Below are positions 17,798 to 27,600 of a stretch of 64,000 bases of DNA, piece by piece (the stretch's first letter is position 1; each line of letters opens with the position of its first letter). A program made the position numbers and the translations under genes. Below the pieces are notes generated by a model that had not been told where the DNA came from, ran no database searches, and saw nothing but the letters and a program-made list of their open reading frames with translations. Source of the DNA: CAZRCZ01 sp964598765 (GTDB lineage Bacteria > Sumerlaeota > Sumerlaeia > MVZB01 > JAJFLK01); assembly GCA_964598765.1 (NCBI GenBank), contig CAZRCZ010000001.1, forward strand, positions 248,001 to 312,000. The letters are read 5' to 3'.

Positions 17798-19460
17798 TAA
17801 CAATGGAGTTCCCCTTGGGAGATTCCTTCCACTCGCCTTGATTTTCAACTTCCAGCCCCTCAATCGCCACCAAAAAGCGCAATCGGGCGACGACGTAATC
17901 CACCAGCGCGCCAGTCAGCGCGTTGCGCGCATTGCGCAAGGCGTCCTCTGATTCAAGCACGTCGCGGACGGTCTTTCGTCCGGCTTCAAGAAGCATTGTC
18001 GCGCTGTCCACCCGGCGTTGCGCAACCTCCAAGCTCTTCTTCTGAATTTCATAAGAGGCGCGGGAAAGGTCGAGATTCTGAAATGACGTGCGGACTTCGC
18101 GGACGATGGAATCGCGGGTCTGATGGAGCGTCCGTTTCCGACGGTCCAATTCGATGAGCGCGGCGCGATAGGCGTTGCGCTCTTTTTTTCGATCCAGCGG
18201 GAGTTTTAAATCCGCGCCGAGGTCGTAACTCCGTCTCTTCCAGTCCAAGTCCAACGGATGATTCCGTCCCTCATCCGGAATGCTGATGTCCGCCGTCAGA
18301 TTGAGGTCGGGGAGCAGACTGTTCTCGAAAACGTGGAGTTTGCGCTCTTGATCCTCGACCCGTTGCTGAACCGTAAGGTAATCCAGCCGGCGTTTCAGCG
18401 CCGCTCCGACCGCTTCCTCTCCCTTGAGTTCAATGGGTTCCAGTCCTTTCTGGCTCAAAGATTCCAGTTCCCTCTGGTCGGGGAATATTTTCAGATCGGT
18501 TGGAAGTCCGAGATTGAATTTGAGTTGATCCAATTGCTGGACGAACGTCGTTTGCGCCGCGACCCAGCGGTTGCGCGCGGTCAGCTCCTCTTGACGCGAT
18601 TGATCCACTTGGAAAATGTCTATTCTCCCGGCTTGAGAAAGCGCTTCGTTTCGTTCCCTTCCCGCTTTCAGCCGGTCATACGATGCCTTCTCGTTGACGA
18701 CCGTGTCCAGCCGTTGCAGGAGGCGGTAAAATTCTTCAATGTGATCCACGATGAATTTCTTCTCGAAGCGCGAAAAATCGCGCACCTGATAAATCACGTC
18801 CCGCTCGGTCTGCTTGAGATTTTCAGTGGCAACCCGCATACCCGCGCCCCGCAAGAGCGGCTGGACGACGCTCGCCGAGGCGACTCCGGTCGAAACCGGA
18901 TCGGCGGGAGCGGAGAAGAAGCGGGAGAAGGAGTTGGCGAAACCGACCGTGATCCGCGCGCCGGTGGCCGCGACGATTTGCGAGACGCTCAGATTGGTGG
19001 CGAGCGATCCTGCCCGCGTCGCGTCCGCAACATGGTTTGTCGCGTCAATGACGGGGTCCGCGCTGTATGCGCTCGTGACGAGTCCGGTGAAAATCGGCGA
19101 AAATTGATGACGCGCCAGCGTCAAATCAAGCGCGGATAGATAGAGACTTTCCTTTTGCGATTGATAATCGCGGCCGTTGTGAACGGACAACGCGAGCGTG
19201 TCGGCGAGCGTGATTCGCAATCCCTCGGTCGTGAATTCATCCGAGGCTTTGCCGGCGTCGGTCAGGACCTTGCGAGTCAGGTCGTCGGACTTTTCCTCCA
19301 GCGTCATGTCCCGCGATTGACCCAACGCCTGAATCTGCTTTTGCGCGAGGATGGGATAAACCTCTTTGTCGGCCAATCGCTTTGCCCAATTGCCGAAGCA
19401 TCCCACGAGCGATACGCAGAGAAAAACGACCAAGATTAGCTTGCGATGTTGTCTTGGCAT
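17784..19460 (-). CDS. TolC-family outer-membrane efflux lipoprotein
   Basis: About 558 residues. From the ATG at 19460 the N-terminus is a lipoprotein signal with lipobox LVGC (Cys21); an upstream ATG at 19553 would bury it. The body has two repeats of long helices and TolC-type segments (SVVQPLLRGAG, LKLPLDRKKERNAYRAALIE, DVLESEDALRNARNALTGA). It forms the outer-membrane duct of the pump encoded by the next two genes. Its end overlaps the adaptor start by 14 bp, so the three genes form one operon. Confidence 0.9.
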   Translation of the reverse strand: MPRQHRKLILVVFLCVSLVGCFGNWAKRLADKEVYPILAQKQIQALGQSRDMTLEEKSDDLTRKVLTDAGKASDEFTTEGLRITLADTLALSVHNGRDYQSQKESLYLSALDLTLARHQFSPIFTGLVTSAYSADPVIDATNHVADATRAGSLATNLSVSQIVAATGARITVGFANSFSRFFSAPADPVSTGVASASVVQPLLRGAGMRVATENLKQTERDVIYQVRDFSRFEKKFIVDHIEEFYRLLQRLDTVVNEKASYDRLKAGRERNEALSQAGRIDIFQVDQSRQEELTARNRWVAAQTTFVQQLDQLKFNLGLPTDLKIFPDQRELESLSQKGLEPIELKGEEAVGAALKRRLDYLTVQQRVEDQERKLHVFENSLLPDLNLTADISIPDEGRNHPLDLDWKRRSYDLGADLKLPLDRKKERNAYRAALIELDRRKRTLHQTRDSIVREVRTSFQNLDLSRASYEIQKKSLEVAQRRVDSATMLLEAGRKTVRDVLESEDALRNARNALTGALVDYVVARLRFLVAIEGLEVENQGEWKESPKGNSIVNAKS

Positions 19461-19590
19461 CGCCACACGCTTCAGGCTTATCCCTGAATGGGAAGGGGTT
19501 AGGTCCGGTTTCCGCATTTGATTTGACGGCATCCTACCATAAGATGACCGCACATAGGAATCCTTAAGTTTGGCTGATGGATTTGTTTTT

Positions 19591-19656
19591 TAGCCACAGA
19601 TTGCACAGATTTCACAGATGAATTCAATCTGCGTAATCCGTGCAATCTGCGGCTAA
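19591..19656. repeat. Family A inverted repeat, copy 4 (CACAGATT type)
   Basis: TAGCCACAGATTGCACAGAT is followed after a short loop by its imperfect reverse complement, ending TGCAATCTGCGGCTA. It lies between murQ and the TolC gene, both on the minus strand, and could end murQ transcripts. Confidence 0.8.
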
Positions 19657-19666
19657 ACAGTCCGTC

Positions 19667-20608
19667 CTACTTCCCAATCAAAGATCGGATGGCCTGCGCG
19701 GCGTGACCCTGATGGGCGTCAAGGGTCCGCCGCGCTTTTTCTTTGCCGCAATTGCCCAGCGCCATGACGATGGCCACTTTGAGGTCGTTTCCGGATTGAT
19801 CGAGAATTTGTTCGGCTTCGTCCCTTTTTTTTCCCGTCACTTCGGTCAAAATCCGCGCGGCGCGGTCGCGCAATTTGGAATTGGTTGGTTTGAGGTCCAC
19901 CATCAGATTTTCATAGACCTTGCCGATTCGAATCATGGCGAGCGTCGTGATTTGATTCAGGATCAGCTTGGTCGCGGTTCCGGCTTTCATGCGCGTCGAG
20001 CCGGTAACCGGTTCGGGACCGACCAAGACGTGAATCTGGCAATCGGCCAGATTTGCTTCTCCTTCGAGCGGCGGCGTGCAAGATAGCAAAACGGTTTTCG
20101 CGCCAAGTTGCCGCGCGCGAGCCAACGCGCCAAGAACGTAGGGCGCCCGCCCCCCCGTTGTGATGCCGACGACGACATCATGCGTCCCGACACACGCCTC
20201 GTCCATGGCTTGCGCTCCCGATCCTGGATGGTCCTCCGCCCCCTCGACACTCCGCACGAGCGCGTCGCGCCCTCCGGCGATTATCCCTTGGACCAGCTCG
20301 GGCGGTACGCCGAAGGTCGGCGGTTGCTCGCTCGCGTCCAAGACGCCGAGCCGTCCCGACGTTCCGGCTCCGATGTAGATCAAACGCCCGCCCGCGCGGA
20401 AAGCCTGTTCGACCATTTCAACAACGCGCGCAACCTGCGGCGCGACCGCCTCGACCGCCTCGCAACAAAGCCGGTCTTCCGAGTTCAACATCGCCAACGC
20501 TTCGGCAATACTCACCCGGTCAATCTTCGTTGTTCGCGGATTGCGCTGTTCGGTCAGGCGCTCGGCGTGCCGGCGGGGAGGAAGATTGGATGGAAGGACA
20601 GAAGCCAT
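19667..20608 (-). CDS. murQ: N-acetylmuramic acid 6-phosphate etherase
   Basis: A 313-residue SIS-fold enzyme. The phrases LTEQRNPRTTKID, IYIGAGTSGRLGVLDASEQPP (with the catalytic Glu) and GPEPVTGSTRMKAGTATK are diagnostic for MurQ. It cleaves the lactyl ether of MurNAc 6-phosphate to give GlcNAc 6-phosphate, a step of peptidoglycan recycling in the cytoplasm. No anmK or nagA gene is adjacent. The length matches the family. Confidence 0.96.
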   Translation of the reverse strand: MASVLPSNLPPRRHAERLTEQRNPRTTKIDRVSIAEALAMLNSEDRLCCEAVEAVAPQVARVVEMVEQAFRAGGRLIYIGAGTSGRLGVLDASEQPPTFGVPPELVQGIIAGGRDALVRSVEGAEDHPGSGAQAMDEACVGTHDVVVGITTGGRAPYVLGALARARQLGAKTVLLSCTPPLEGEANLADCQIHVLVGPEPVTGSTRMKAGTATKLILNQITTLAMIRIGKVYENLMVDLKPTNSKLRDRAARILTEVTGKKRDEAEQILDQSGNDLKVAIVMALGNCGKEKARRTLDAHQGHAAQAIRSLIGK

Positions 20609-20640
20609 TGAAGATTAAAATCCGCCGAGACGCCAAGTCG

Positions 20641-20736
20641 AATCCACAGATTACACTGATTTTGCGGATGGGATAACCATTTTTTTGTCTAACGGTCAAC
20701 CCAATTGGAGAATTCGCAATTACCAATCTGTGATTG
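20641..20736. repeat. Degenerate family A repeat, copy 5
   Basis: Left arm AATCCACAGATTACACTGAT and short right arm ACCAATCTGTGATT. It lies in the divergent gap between murQ and the rhomboid gene, where no terminator is expected. Confidence 0.5.
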
Positions 20737-20867
20737 TTGGTGTCGTTGGTCCGTTGGCGATTGGCTCGTAAACATGGAGGAGAATAACCGCGAAAGTTTC
20801 GCCTAAATCAGATGCCAAATTCCGTTTCGTGGACTAAAGTGTCCGATCATCGAGAGCAAGCCCGATC

Positions 20868-21818
20868 ATGGAACTTTCCCCCGACCTCAAAAAACTCCTC
20901 GAAAAACTCGGCGTCAACACGACCCGGCTTCAATGGCGTCTGCATGAATGGGAAAAACGCCGCGCCCAAAAGCGCCCGTTGATTGCAATTCCATCTTGGC
21001 TTCAATGGATGCGCTATACCCACAAGTTTTGTCCGCAATGCCGCTCGTTGGCGGCTAAGGACGAACAAATTTGCCCATCCTGCGGAGCGAAACTCCAACC
21101 GATGTTTCTCTACAAGATCATGCGGACCGTGGGGCTGGCGTTTCCGGAGGGATCCGCGCCGACGGCCATGATCTTTCTCGGCGTGATGTGCATGATATAT
21201 ATGATTTCAATCCTTAAAACGGACCTTGGTTCCATTCTGAATCCCAGCGGTCAGACGCTCTATCAGTTCGGGTTGTTCATTCCGGACTCTTCCACTTGGA
21301 GCGAATCGTGGCGATGGCTCGCCTGCGGTCTCATGCACATCGGCTTGATCCACTTGGGATTCAATACGATGTCGCTGATCCAAATCGGTCCCTTCCTTGA
21401 ATCCGAACTCGGCGCGCGGCGCATGTTGGTCCTCATCACGGTGACGCAGATCTCCACCGCGCTGGCCATGGAGCTATCGCGGAAACCGGGTGTCGGCGCT
21501 TCGGGCTGGATTTTCGGTTTGATCGGCTTCGGCGTCGTCTATTTCCATCGCTACGGAAAATGGGAAATCCGAAATTTTCTTCTGCGATGGGCGGCTTACG
21601 GATTCGTCTTCGGCATGATGGTCGGCGCGCACAACGCGGCGCATCTGGGGGGCGCGCTCGGCGGCGCGGCGCTCGGACTCGTCGCCGAACTCACCCGCGC
21701 CCGCCGAACATGGAGGACAGTCTTTTGGGAATTTCTCGCTTGGCCATCGCTCGCGCTTTGGATACTGACGTTGGTTTTTCTGGCGCGTTCGATCCTCGCT
21801 CCGACTCAATTCGGATAA
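20868..21818 (+). CDS. Rhomboid intramembrane serine protease with zinc ribbon
   Basis: A 316-residue protein. Residues about 55-72 form a cytoplasmic zinc ribbon (CPQC and CPSC). Six to seven membrane helices follow. The rhomboid hallmarks are HIGLIHLGFNTMSL (157-170), the nucleophile Ser212 in GVGASGWIFG, and the catalytic His259 in HNAAHLGG. Rhomboids cut membrane proteins within the bilayer. The zinc ribbon is an unusual N-terminal addition, found in some environmental groups. No substrate is suggested by the neighbours. Confidence 0.93.
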   Translation: MELSPDLKKLLEKLGVNTTRLQWRLHEWEKRRAQKRPLIAIPSWLQWMRYTHKFCPQCRSLAAKDEQICPSCGAKLQPMFLYKIMRTVGLAFPEGSAPTAMIFLGVMCMIYMISILKTDLGSILNPSGQTLYQFGLFIPDSSTWSESWRWLACGLMHIGLIHLGFNTMSLIQIGPFLESELGARRMLVLITVTQISTALAMELSRKPGVGASGWIFGLIGFGVVYFHRYGKWEIRNFLLRWAAYGFVFGMMVGAHNAAHLGGALGGAALGLVAELTRARRTWRTVFWEFLAWPSLALWILTLVFLARSILAPTQFG

Positions 21819-21840
21819 TTCTGCAAAACCAATTCTTACC

Positions 21841-21910
21841 CGCGATCTCTGCGCCTCCGCGTGAGATTTTTCCTTCATTCTCACGCAGAGCCGCGGAGAC
21901 CGCAGAGGAC
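21841..21910. terminator. Family A inverted repeat, copy 6, between convergent genes
   Basis: CTCTGCGCCTCCGCGTGAGA pairs with TCTCACGCAGAGCCGCGGAG over a T-rich loop. It sits between the rhomboid and thioredoxin genes, which are convergent, and could serve as a shared terminator. Confidence 0.55.
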
Positions 21911-21911
21911 T

Positions 21912-22460
21912 TCACTTCCCCAAAAGCCTCACGATCATTTTTTCCATCTCACCGGCATCCGCCGAATTATAGCCAATCTCGACGCTATCCACTTTGCCAT
22001 CCTTCCCGATAAAAATACCCGTCGGATAGCCGCGAAAATCTTGAAGATCGGGCAGAACCTTTTCCGTCTCCCCCTGCGATCCGCCGAGGAGGATGGTGTA
22101 ATTGACGGCGTTTTTCTCCACGAATTCCTTTAATCCGGCAATTTGTTTCTCCTTGGTCTTGGGGGACTCAAAGGCGATCCCGACGACCTCCAATCCCTTC
22201 TCCTTGTATTTCTTATACATCTTGACCAATTCCGGAATCTCTTCCCTGCAGGGAGGACACCATGTTCCCCAAATATCCACGAGCACGACCTTCCCTTTGA
22301 ACTTCTCATCGCTCGAAGAGACGGTTTTCCCGTTCAAATCGGGAAGGCTAAAACTCAGCTTGTTGTTTTTGACCTTGGTTTCCTGCGCGACCATGCGCCC
22401 GGTCCAAAGAATCAAGGCCGCCGCCAAAACGACCCAAACCGGCAAATACCGACGATTCAT
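21912..22460 (-). CDS. TlpA/ResA-like thioredoxin-fold protein
   Basis: A 182-residue exported protein. The N-terminal hydrophobic segment WVVLAAALILWTG is a signal peptide or anchor. The redox site is WGTWCPPC (Cys68 and Cys71), followed by REEIPELVKMYKKY and the cis-Pro region GYPTGIFI, as in TlpA/ResA. It probably reduces disulfides in periplasmic proteins. GGAGGG lies just before the ATG. No cytochrome maturation genes are adjacent. Confidence 0.9.
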   Translation of the reverse strand: MNRRYLPVWVVLAAALILWTGRMVAQETKVKNNKLSFSLPDLNGKTVSSSDEKFKGKVVLVDIWGTWCPPCREEIPELVKMYKKYKEKGLEVVGIAFESPKTKEKQIAGLKEFVEKNAVNYTILLGGSQGETEKVLPDLQDFRGYPTGIFIGKDGKVDSVEIGYNSADAGEMEKMIVRLLGK

Positions 22461-22609
22461 GATTCCCTCCTCGCAAGCGAAGTTTCCGAACGCGCGGCGA
22501 TTCGCGCATTCCGCATGGGAATGCCTGACCCCTCGGCGTTCTTCGCTACTTTTCTTCTACAAGGGAATTATCTCACAAGGGTGGCGAGGTCGTAAAGAGG
22601 GAAATCAGA

Positions 22610-22909
22610 CTAAGGCTTGGTGTGCTGGTTCCGCCGATAGGCGTAAACGCCCCGCCCCTTGATTTGTTCCTGTTCGGCGCCGGTCGCTCGGCAGGTTTTC
22701 ATGAATTCCGCCGCGATTTTCTTGGCGGCTTCGGTGTTCACGGCAAAGGCGTAAATCCAGCTATCGTTGGTTCGATCCACGCCGTGATTGTTGAAGAGAC
22801 GGAAATCGGGATTTTCGCAAATTCCGATATACCAATCCGCGAATCCGCCGCCGCATTGCACGGCGTATTTCCGGAAATCCTCGCTGATTTTTTGTTCGTT
22901 TTGAGCCAT
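22610..22909 (-). CDS. Small hypothetical protein, weakly GIY-YIG-like
   Basis: A 99-residue protein. The ATG at 22909 is chosen because AAGGAG lies 10 bp upstream; an earlier ATG would include this site. It has the order DWYIGICENPDFRLFNNHGV, then DSWIYAF, an amphipathic helix with Glu, and a terminal GRGVYAYRR. The Tyr-Ile-Gly, Arg and Glu spacing recalls GIY-YIG-like folds, but the catalytic pattern is not convincing. It contains no signal peptide. The function is unknown; it is a stand-alone gene between TlpA and the metallophosphoesterase. Confidence 0.6.
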   Translation of the reverse strand: MAQNEQKISEDFRKYAVQCGGGFADWYIGICENPDFRLFNNHGVDRTNDSWIYAFAVNTEAAKKIAAEFMKTCRATGAEQEQIKGRGVYAYRRNQHTKP

Positions 22910-23028
22910 GCCCAAAATGCTCCTTTCCATCGGCCATCCCTTGCCGAAACCGACAAGGATTTGCCCACGCCGATGATCAATTGCCGACACTCAAGTTATC
23001 GGCATTTTGCGGGGTTCGCTTGAGCAAT

Positions 23029-24552
23029 TTATTCGTAAATTTCCCAATGCCGAGCGGCGTTGGGCGTTGGCGTGGCGCTGTCGGTTGGGGTGGCCGTAGG
23101 GGTCTGCGTCGCGCTTGCGGTGGTTGTTTGAGTCGGACTCGGAGTTTGCGTCGCGCTGGGCGTCAAGGTCGCCGTCATCGTCGGGCTTGGCGTCGGAGTT
23201 CCAGTCGGAGTCGGCGTCGGAGGAGGACTCTTGAGAATCGTGAAATAATCCTGTCGAGCGCCGAGGCTATCCAGAAACATCGCGTCCAACTGATCGCCAT
23301 TGACATCCAGAACCATCGAGCCGAGCGTCGGGATGCCGATGGAAATGAACATCGCCGGGTAATTCAGCACGCCGCCGCTCGATTGCCCCGAAGAACCCGC
23401 AACGGCATAGACGGCTCCCTTGTGCGCGGCTGGTCCCCCCGAAGGTTTCCCATACGCTCCGGTCCCATCCAGCCGCCCGTCCCCGCCATCAACCTCCATC
23501 GAAACGTTGAACGTCGTCGAATTGCCGTAATGTCCGTCAAGGAGGAACGAGCGCTCGTAGGAATGGCTGTGTCCGGTCAAAACCAAGTCCACGCCTCCGG
23601 CCTCCAAAATCGGCAGGGCGTTCTGCCGCATGTCGGTCATTCTTCCGCCGCTGTCGGCGATGTTATCGGAATCGTGCGATCCCTTGGTATAGGGAGGATG
23701 ATGCCAAAAGGCGATGATCCAATCCTGAGTCGTCGAGGCCAGATCGGCCTGAAGCCACGTCAGCATCGCGCCGCCGGTCGAACGATCCGAGCCTTGCGAA
23801 TCGAGACAGATAAAATGGATGTTGCCGTAATCAAAGGCGTAATACGCTTCGGTTCCCGAAGCCAATCCTCCCGCCTCTCCCGCCGTCGGCAAATTGAAGA
23901 TGTCGTAATAAACGCCGGATGTGGGAGGTCCTGAAGTCGCGCTTCCGGCGTCGTGATTGCCGAAGGTCGGCCAGAGAACCGATTTGCGGAGCATCGCCGG
24001 ATACATATTGAAAACCGCCGCCTGATACTCCGCGTCCGTCCCGCTGGAGTAGGCGTTGTCTCCCAGCATGAGCCAAAGATCGGTGTGCCTCGCGGCGGTG
24101 TAGGCGTAATAGGCGTCGCGCACCGCCGAGGCGTTGGCGTCAGCCGTGCCCGAATCCCCCAACACCCAAATCCGCGTCGGCTTGGAAACTCCGGCGTTCG
24201 GCGGCGTGACAAAAAAATGATTCGCGTCGTCCCCTTCCAAGACGAGGCTGGTCGTTCCGATGGAATAATAATAGGTCGTGTCGGCGGACAAACCCGAAAC
24301 CGCGACCGTGTGCTCGGTCGCGGTCGTCGGATCATCGGCGTATGAGGTCAGACTTCCAATGGAGGTCCCGTAATTCACCCGCCCGTTGCACCCGACATCC
24401 GTCCGCCATCGGACGATCACGCTCGTTGGCGTTCCGCTCTGCAAATACGGCCCGCGCGTGACCGTCTGCGCCTGAACGACCGTCTCAACGCAGGCCAACA
24501 TCCCAAACAGAAATGGGACGGTAAGGTTGAATTTGCCCTTGGGCGTCTTCAT
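23029..24552 (-). CDS. Secreted metallophosphoesterase with Thr/Pro-rich tail
   Basis: About 507 residues from the ATG at 24552. A signal peptide is followed by a purple-acid-phosphatase N-terminal (fibronectin-like) domain (TRGPYLQSGTPTSVIVRWRT) and a calcineurin-like phosphoesterase domain with GDSG, GDNAY, GNHD, HHPPY and GHSHSYER. The last 70 residues are Thr/Pro/Ser-rich and end in TPNAARHWEIYE. The next gene upstream ends in nearly the same tag, which suggests a shared sorting or attachment signal. The enzyme is likely an extracellular acid phosphatase or phosphodiesterase. Confidence 0.9.
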   Translation of the reverse strand: MKTPKGKFNLTVPFLFGMLACVETVVQAQTVTRGPYLQSGTPTSVIVRWRTDVGCNGRVNYGTSIGSLTSYADDPTTATEHTVAVSGLSADTTYYYSIGTTSLVLEGDDANHFFVTPPNAGVSKPTRIWVLGDSGTADANASAVRDAYYAYTAARHTDLWLMLGDNAYSSGTDAEYQAAVFNMYPAMLRKSVLWPTFGNHDAGSATSGPPTSGVYYDIFNLPTAGEAGGLASGTEAYYAFDYGNIHFICLDSQGSDRSTGGAMLTWLQADLASTTQDWIIAFWHHPPYTKGSHDSDNIADSGGRMTDMRQNALPILEAGGVDLVLTGHSHSYERSFLLDGHYGNSTTFNVSMEVDGGDGRLDGTGAYGKPSGGPAAHKGAVYAVAGSSGQSSGGVLNYPAMFISIGIPTLGSMVLDVNGDQLDAMFLDSLGARQDYFTILKSPPPTPTPTGTPTPSPTMTATLTPSATQTPSPTQTTTASATQTPTATPTDSATPTPNAARHWEIYE

Positions 24553-24646
24553 GACTATGATCACAGTATATTACATCGGTCCGAAAGAACATGGGCTTAA
24601 TGGAGAAGAGCGACCGTTATATCGCGTAAATCCGCAGAAAATTCGT

Positions 24647-27600
24647 TTACTCGTAAAGCTCCCAATCGCGGGCGGCGTTGGGCGTGGGAGTGGCCGCGAC
24701 GACGTCAATTGAAAAATCTAGCTCCGGTCCGAACCATTGCCCCGGATTTTGAACCATCTGCAATTTGATCGCGCACGGGCCGGGAGTCGAGGGAGCCTGC
24801 AAAACGGCGGAGAAAATATAAATTTCCCACGGAGCCACCGATACGCCGTCCGCGATTTTCAATTCCGAAACGCCGAGGATGCCCTGCGGATCGGAAATCA
24901 CCGCCAGAGTGAATCCGTCCGCCGCGCTCCAAGTCGTGTTCCCCATGTTGAGAATCCGGAGGCCGCTGGTCAGGTTCTGTCCGGCCTGCATTTCGAGCGG
25001 AATGTAACTGTAGTTGAGTCCGGCGGCGTTGAACGGCGTGGGGGAGGGCGTCGGCGATGGGGTGACGGTTGGCGAGGGAGTCGTTGTTCCGCTCGGGGTG
25101 CTCGTGGCGGTTCGCGTCGCGCTTGACGATGGGCTGGGGGTCGCCGAGCGCGTCGGCGTCGGCGTGAGCGTGGACGTTCGAGTGGCCGATGGGGTCGCGG
25201 TGCTCGTCCGCGTTCGGGAGGCCGTTCGCGTCGAACTCGGCGTGAAGGTGGCTGTTCGTGTCGAGGTCAGTGTCGAGCTTCGCGTTGGCGAGGAGGTAGA
25301 ACTGCGCGTCGCGGTCGGCGTAACAGAGGCCGTTCGAGTCATGGTCGGCGTCGAAGATTGTGTGGGCGTGAATGTCTCAGTGGAGGAAGCGGTCGCGGTT
25401 GCCGAGCGGCTGGGCGTCGGAGTCGGGGTCAACGTCGCGGACCGCGTCCGGGTTCGCGTGGCGGTTCGCGACGGGGTCGGCGTCGAGGATCGCGTGATCG
25501 TCGGCGTGGCCGTTGACGTGACGCCCGCGGGCGAAATCGAAACGTAACCCACGGCGGACGCTCCGCACGTTCCGGGATCGGAAATCTTGCATCCTTGAAT
25601 GGTAACCGCGCAGACCCCCGGAGCAATGGCTTGCAGGGTGAGGGGAGAGGAAGTTGTCGGAGTGCCGACCATCACGACAATCGGCGGATCGAACGTCGCG
25701 CTGAAGCTCGTCGTCGCGCAGGCTCCGCAGGGATTGGCCGGACAAATCACGCTGAACGCGAGTTGGAACGACGGTCCGACACTTACGTTCGCCACTCCCA
25801 CCGTGTCCACGTCATAGGGAGGAAGTTGAGCTTCCGTGCAGGGGGTCGGGCTTGGGGTGGAGGTGCGGGACGGAGTCGGCGTGGCGCTTCGCGTCGGCGT
25901 CGGCGTCGAACTGCGCGTCGCGCTGGGGGAGGCCGTCCGCGTGGCGGAGGGACTGGGCGAAGGCGTCGGCGTGCAAGTCACCGATGGAGTCGGCGTGGCG
26001 AACGGACTCAGCGCGCCCGCAATCGCAAAATAGCCGAGTTCGGAAGCAGTGGCGCTGATTTGGTTTTTCGTGGTGTTTATCGTTTGTCCCGGAACCAGCG
26101 TCCACGGGCCGGCGAGATCGGAAGCTTGATAAAGCCGCAGACTCGATTCGATCAAACCGCCGACTTCGAAATCGGCGTATTGGAACGTCAGCGCGGCGGA
26201 ATTCCATCCCGTCCGATCCGTCGTCAAATGCCAGACGACGTCGGCCACGTCGTTGTGAGATCCGTTGCCGAGATTGAGGATGTTTTTGTCCGTGTGAGTC
26301 AGCGCGCAAGTCAGCGCGCTGGCTCCTCTCTCTCCGTTGTCGCCGTCGTCGAATCCGGCTCGAAGCCGGAGAACCGGCGCAAGCCGCCCCCCCAATCCCC
26401 GCCGGGGGGCGAAACCGGGTTTGAATCGCTCGACCGACGTGGCGTTCAATCCGACTCCCTTGCCGAATACGGCGACCGCCGATCCCGCCTGATTGTCCCC
26501 CGCGTCAATCGAGGCATTGTCGGCCAGCGGAGCCGAAGCCAACAAATCCGCAAATCCATCGCGATTCAAATCGCCTCCGCTTTGGACGCCGAATCCCAGT
26601 TGATCGGACGCCTTGCCTCCCAAAATTCGGACATCATCGCCGTGAACGCTCAAATTGCGAACGGTTCCGGGAAGCCACGCCGAGCCGTAAATGACGTAGG
26701 CTTCGCCCGCATTCGCGCGACCCGCCGGATCGCCAAGGTAATTCCCCACAACCACGTCATCGAGGCCGTCGCCGTCGAGGTCCCCCGCCGCGACGGACGC
26801 CCCCGTGGCGCCCGCGCCGTATCCTAGAATTCGTGTCTCGTTGTTGGCTCCAACGGCTAAGTTCAGATCCACCGTCTTGCCCGCGAAACTCGAAGACCCG
26901 TAGATGACATAAGCTTCACCGGAGGGGGATGCCGTCAACGCGCCGATGACCACATCCTTGTAGCCGTCCCCATCAACGTCGCCGCAAGCCACCGAGAAAC
27001 CCGACTGATCTCCCGCGTCGTCTCCCAAGATTCGCGCCCCCAAATTGGGGCCGGGAGGAGCGCCTAGGTCCACCATGGCTCCCGGAAGGGCCGGACCGCC
27101 GAAGATGGTGTCCGTTTCTCCGGCATTGGTTCGTCCGCCGGGGGAAGCATGATATCGCCCGAAAATGACGTCGTCGTAACCGTCGCCGTTCACGTCTCCC
27201 ACCGCGACGGAAATTCCGCTATGATCGTTGAAGATGTCGCTGATGATCCGCGTTTCGCCGTAGGTTCCCGCCGGATTGAGCAAGTCCAAGGTTTGACCGC
27301 TCAAGCCGGAGCCGCCGTAGATGACATAGACTTCGCCCTTTTGGCCCCCGTTGACCGTGAGATCGTCAGGCGCGCCGATGACCACGTCATCGAAACCGTC
27401 GGCGTTCATGTCCCCCGACGCGACGGAAAGGCCGGACCATTCCGAGCCGCTCCCTCCCAAGATGAGCGTTCCCCCGTAAGTCGCGGGAGCGTCGGCCAGA
27501 TCAATCGCCGTGCCGGGACGGGAGGCGCTACCATAGATGACATAGGTCGCTCCGGCGCTCGGGCCTGCCGGAGCGGCAAAGCCATGCGCCCCGATGATGA

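Noticed and set aside
25030..25500. CRISPR- or satellite-like DNA tandem repeat
   Set aside because: The periodicity comes from codons of a Thr/Pro/Ser/Arg-rich linker in the giant protein, with variable units and no spacers.
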